DNA of 64,000 nt from Streptomyces mayonensis (GTDB lineage Bacteria > Actinomycetota > Actinomycetes > Streptomycetales > Streptomycetaceae). Within the stretch, counting starts at the first letter, position 1. Every line of letters begins with the position of its first letter. The notes under the pieces are model-generated. The model saw only the letters and a program-made list of their open reading frames with translations, was not told the DNA's origin and ran no database searches. The position numbers and the translations under genes are program-made. The stretch spans positions 25,112 to 89,111 of the forward strand of contig NZ_JACBYP010000021.1 in assembly GCF_018982965.1 (NCBI RefSeq), written 5' to 3'. Shown piece by piece: positions 62,498 to 64,000 of this stretch.

Positions 62498-63178
62498 TCA
62501 GCCCCGGGCCCGCAGGCGGTCGGTGCTGTCCTCGCTGGGCTGGACGACGACGATGCCCTGACCGGAGAAGGCCATCTGGAAGGCCTCGCCGCTGCCGCGA
62601 CCGATCAGCGACTGCGCCTTGAAGCTGCGCTTGCCCTTCACCTTGAGGTTCGGGGACCAGGCGACGAGGGCGTCCGGGTCGACGTACGTCTCGTCCTCCC
62701 CGCCGCCGCAGTCGACCACGATGGGCTTGCCCCGGGAGGTGAGCGCGACCCAGCCCTGTCCGGAGATCTTCGTGTTCCACAGGCCCTGCCCGGCGAACTT
62801 CGCCAGGCCCTTGACCCGCTCCACGCCCCACGTCAGGTGGGCGTCGAAGGCGAGCAGGTTGGTGGCGTTGACGGAGATCCCGTCGCCGTTGAGGTTGATG
62901 ACGACGACGTTCGCCCCGTAGTCGGCGAGGTAGAGCAGGCCGTCGCCGGAGCACTTCATCAGGGGTGCGCCCTCGCCGGTCAGCCAGTCCTTGGCGATCT
63001 GGCGGACGGCCGGCGGGTTGGGCTCGTACTGGACGAAGCCCTCGTAGGCCACCATCGAGCCCACGCGCGCGAGGAGGTCGTTCCCCGTCTGCATGGCGAC
63101 CTTCAGCATGTGGTTGCCGTGGTTCTCCATGCGGGCGGTGACGGGTGCGGGAGCGTAGCCCGCGAGCGGCTGGTTCAT
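62498..63178 (-). CDS. AIM24-family protein 2
   Basis: A 226-aa paralogue of its neighbours. It has MKCSGDGLLYLADYGANVVVINL, LLAFDAHLTWGVERV and GLWNTKISGQGWVALTSRGKP, then GSGEAFQMAFSGQGIVVVQPSED. It starts MNQPLAGYAPAPVTAR, with a short proline-rich N-terminus. Seventeen nt separate it from the next gene, so co-transcription is likely. Confidence 0.88.
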   Translation of the reverse strand: MNQPLAGYAPAPVTARMENHGNHMLKVAMQTGNDLLARVGSMVAYEGFVQYEPNPPAVRQIAKDWLTGEGAPLMKCSGDGLLYLADYGANVVVINLNGDGISVNATNLLAFDAHLTWGVERVKGLAKFAGQGLWNTKISGQGWVALTSRGKPIVVDCGGGEDETYVDPDALVAWSPNLKVKGKRSFKAQSLIGRGSGEAFQMAFSGQGIVVVQPSEDSTDRLRARG

Positions 63179-63191
63179 GTCGGGCTCTCCC

Positions 63192-63875
63192 TCAGATCTC
63201 GTACGGCTGGACGACGACGAAGTTGCCGGGCGCGGCCCGGAACTGCAGGTTGACGCTCTCGCCCGTGTCGCCCGCGTAGGAGTTGCGGCGCATCCGCACC
63301 TGGCTGGAGACGACCACCTGGGCGGCGGCGGACCAGGCGACCACCGCGTTGCAGTCGGCGAACGTCGTGGGCGTGACCGGGAGCACCACGGGCACCCCCT
63401 GCGTCTTCACGACGATCGTGCCGGTGCCCTGGAACTGCATCGTGAAGAGCGCGCCACCGGGGATGCCGTGCCCCTCGATGCGGCGGACCTCGTACTGGAG
63501 GGTCTCGTCGAAGGCGAGCACGTTCTCCGCCGAGACGCAGACGGCGTCGCCCTGGAGCTCGATGGGGTGCAGCATCGCGGAGTTGTCCGCGAGGAACACC
63601 TGTCCCTTGCCCGTGCAGCGCATCAGCTGCATCTCCTGGCCGGTCGCGTTGCCCACGATCCGGCCGGCGAATCCGGCGCCCTTGTAGCTGAAGTCGACCT
63701 TGCCCTGGTAGAGCACCATGCTGCCCTGCCGGGCCAGCACCGGCTGGCCCTCCGCGCCGAGGTCGACGCGGACCAGCTTCTTGTTCTGCTGGGTCCAGCG
63801 CTGTCCGGTCGGCGTCTCCCGGAACTGCTCCAGCGCCGCGGTCACACCGGCACCCTGGGGCGCGCCCGCGGCCAT
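63192..63875 (-). CDS. AIM24-family protein 3, upstream part truncated or interrupted
   Basis: A 227-aa AIM24 domain from the only start codon in frame (ATG 63875), with LMRCTGKGQVFLADN, LAFDETLQYEVRRIEG and NSYAGDTGESVNLQF. The same frame stays open to 63986 and encodes PPGYGQ, PGYGQVPGQPAPP and similar repeats, typical of the linker joining an N-terminal domain (often TerD) to AIM24. An in-frame TAG at 63987-63989 stops it, inside an 18-bp inverted repeat at the window edge. The true gene probably begins beyond the window, or is disrupted. Confidence 0.75.
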   Translation of the reverse strand: MAAGAPQGAGVTAALEQFRETPTGQRWTQQNKKLVRVDLGAEGQPVLARQGSMVLYQGKVDFSYKGAGFAGRIVGNATGQEMQLMRCTGKGQVFLADNSAMLHPIELQGDAVCVSAENVLAFDETLQYEVRRIEGHGIPGGALFTMQFQGTGTIVVKTQGVPVVLPVTPTTFADCNAVVAWSAAAQVVVSSQVRMRRNSYAGDTGESVNLQFRAAPGNFVVVQPYEI

Positions 63876-63940
63876 GCCCTGCGGGGCACCGTGGCCGGCC
63901 TGCTGACCGTAGCCCGGGGGCGGCGGGGCCGGCTGGCCGG

Positions 63941-64000
63941 GGACCTGGCCGTAGCCGGGGGGCGCGGGCGGCTGCCCGTAACCCGGCTACGGCCAGGTCC
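63941..64000. repeat. 18-bp inverted repeat at window edge
   Basis: GGACCTGGCCGTAGCCGG (63941-63958) and CCGGCTACGGCCAGGTCC (63983-64000) are exact reverse complements. The second copy flips the coding orientation of the PGYGQ repeat and introduces a stop in the AIM24 gene 3 frame. Confidence 0.85.

Overview
The window is a high-GC actinobacterial chromosome segment that can be placed in Streptomyces with confidence. It carries a chitin/GlcNAc regulon with DasR-type operators (dasA, dasB, dasC, dasR, nagB), a WhiB protein of WblE type, the sigR-rsrA redox switch, a class Ia ribonucleotide reductase behind a cobalamin riboswitch, and the epi-isozizaene/albaflavenone gene pair. From memory, the gene order of 0-35 kb and of 50-64 kb follows the S. 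coelicolor core around SCO5188-SCO5240. No insertion sequence, prophage, integrase or CRISPR array is visible.

Layout. 0-3.3 kb: lipid kinase, wblE, and a convergent PdtaS-like sensor kinase. 3.3-12.9 kb: amino-sugar region with nagB, a GH3 N-acetylhexosaminidase-like enzyme, the dasABC importer, dasR and a sodium:solute symporter pair; six DasR-type (dre) sites can be read here. 12.9-18.5 kb: a GNAT protein, two NrdR boxes, a B12 riboswitch, nrdA, nrdB, nrdS. 18.5-21 kb: CYP170-type P450 and epi-isozizaene synthase, overlapping by 4 nt. 21.2-29 kb: peptide deformylase, TPR protein, two HD-type membrane proteins joined by a small doubly coupled ORF, rsrA-sigR with a textbook SigR promoter, an alpha/beta hydrolase and a SRAP protein. 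29-35.3 kb: M50-type protease, aroA, rsgA, SMR transporter, TetR, hisN, CBS protein.

36.2-47.6 kb looks like an accessory catabolic island. A LysR gene sits divergent from a thiolase and two 3-oxoacid CoA-transferase subunits. Next come an anion-symporter-type MFS importer, a MarR regulator bracketed by two copies of the same palindromic operator, and a tightly coupled six-gene operon: HMG-CoA-lyase-like enzyme, crotonase, class III CoA-transferase, second crotonase, acyl-CoA synthetase, and an FMN nitronate monooxygenase/enoyl-reductase-like protein. Together they could import an organic acid, activate it to a CoA ester, hydrate and cleave it, and finish with CoA transfer and thiolysis. The substrate cannot be read from the sequence. 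This is the best candidate for an undescribed system.

47.6-64 kb: catalase with a divergent Fur-type regulator, two identical initiator tRNA-fMet genes in inverted orientation around a Sel1-repeat gene, a large UPF0182 membrane protein, a PPA1309-type protein, a secreted PDZ/Lon-like protease, a small membrane protein, moaE, an NAD-dependent epimerase, a zincin-type protein, a NUDIX hydrolase and three AIM24-family genes. The last of these reaches an 18-bp inverted repeat at the window edge.

Start codons were chosen by ribosome-binding sites, overlap with neighbours and conserved N-termini. Most long antisense reading frames in this DNA are composition shadows and are not listed.
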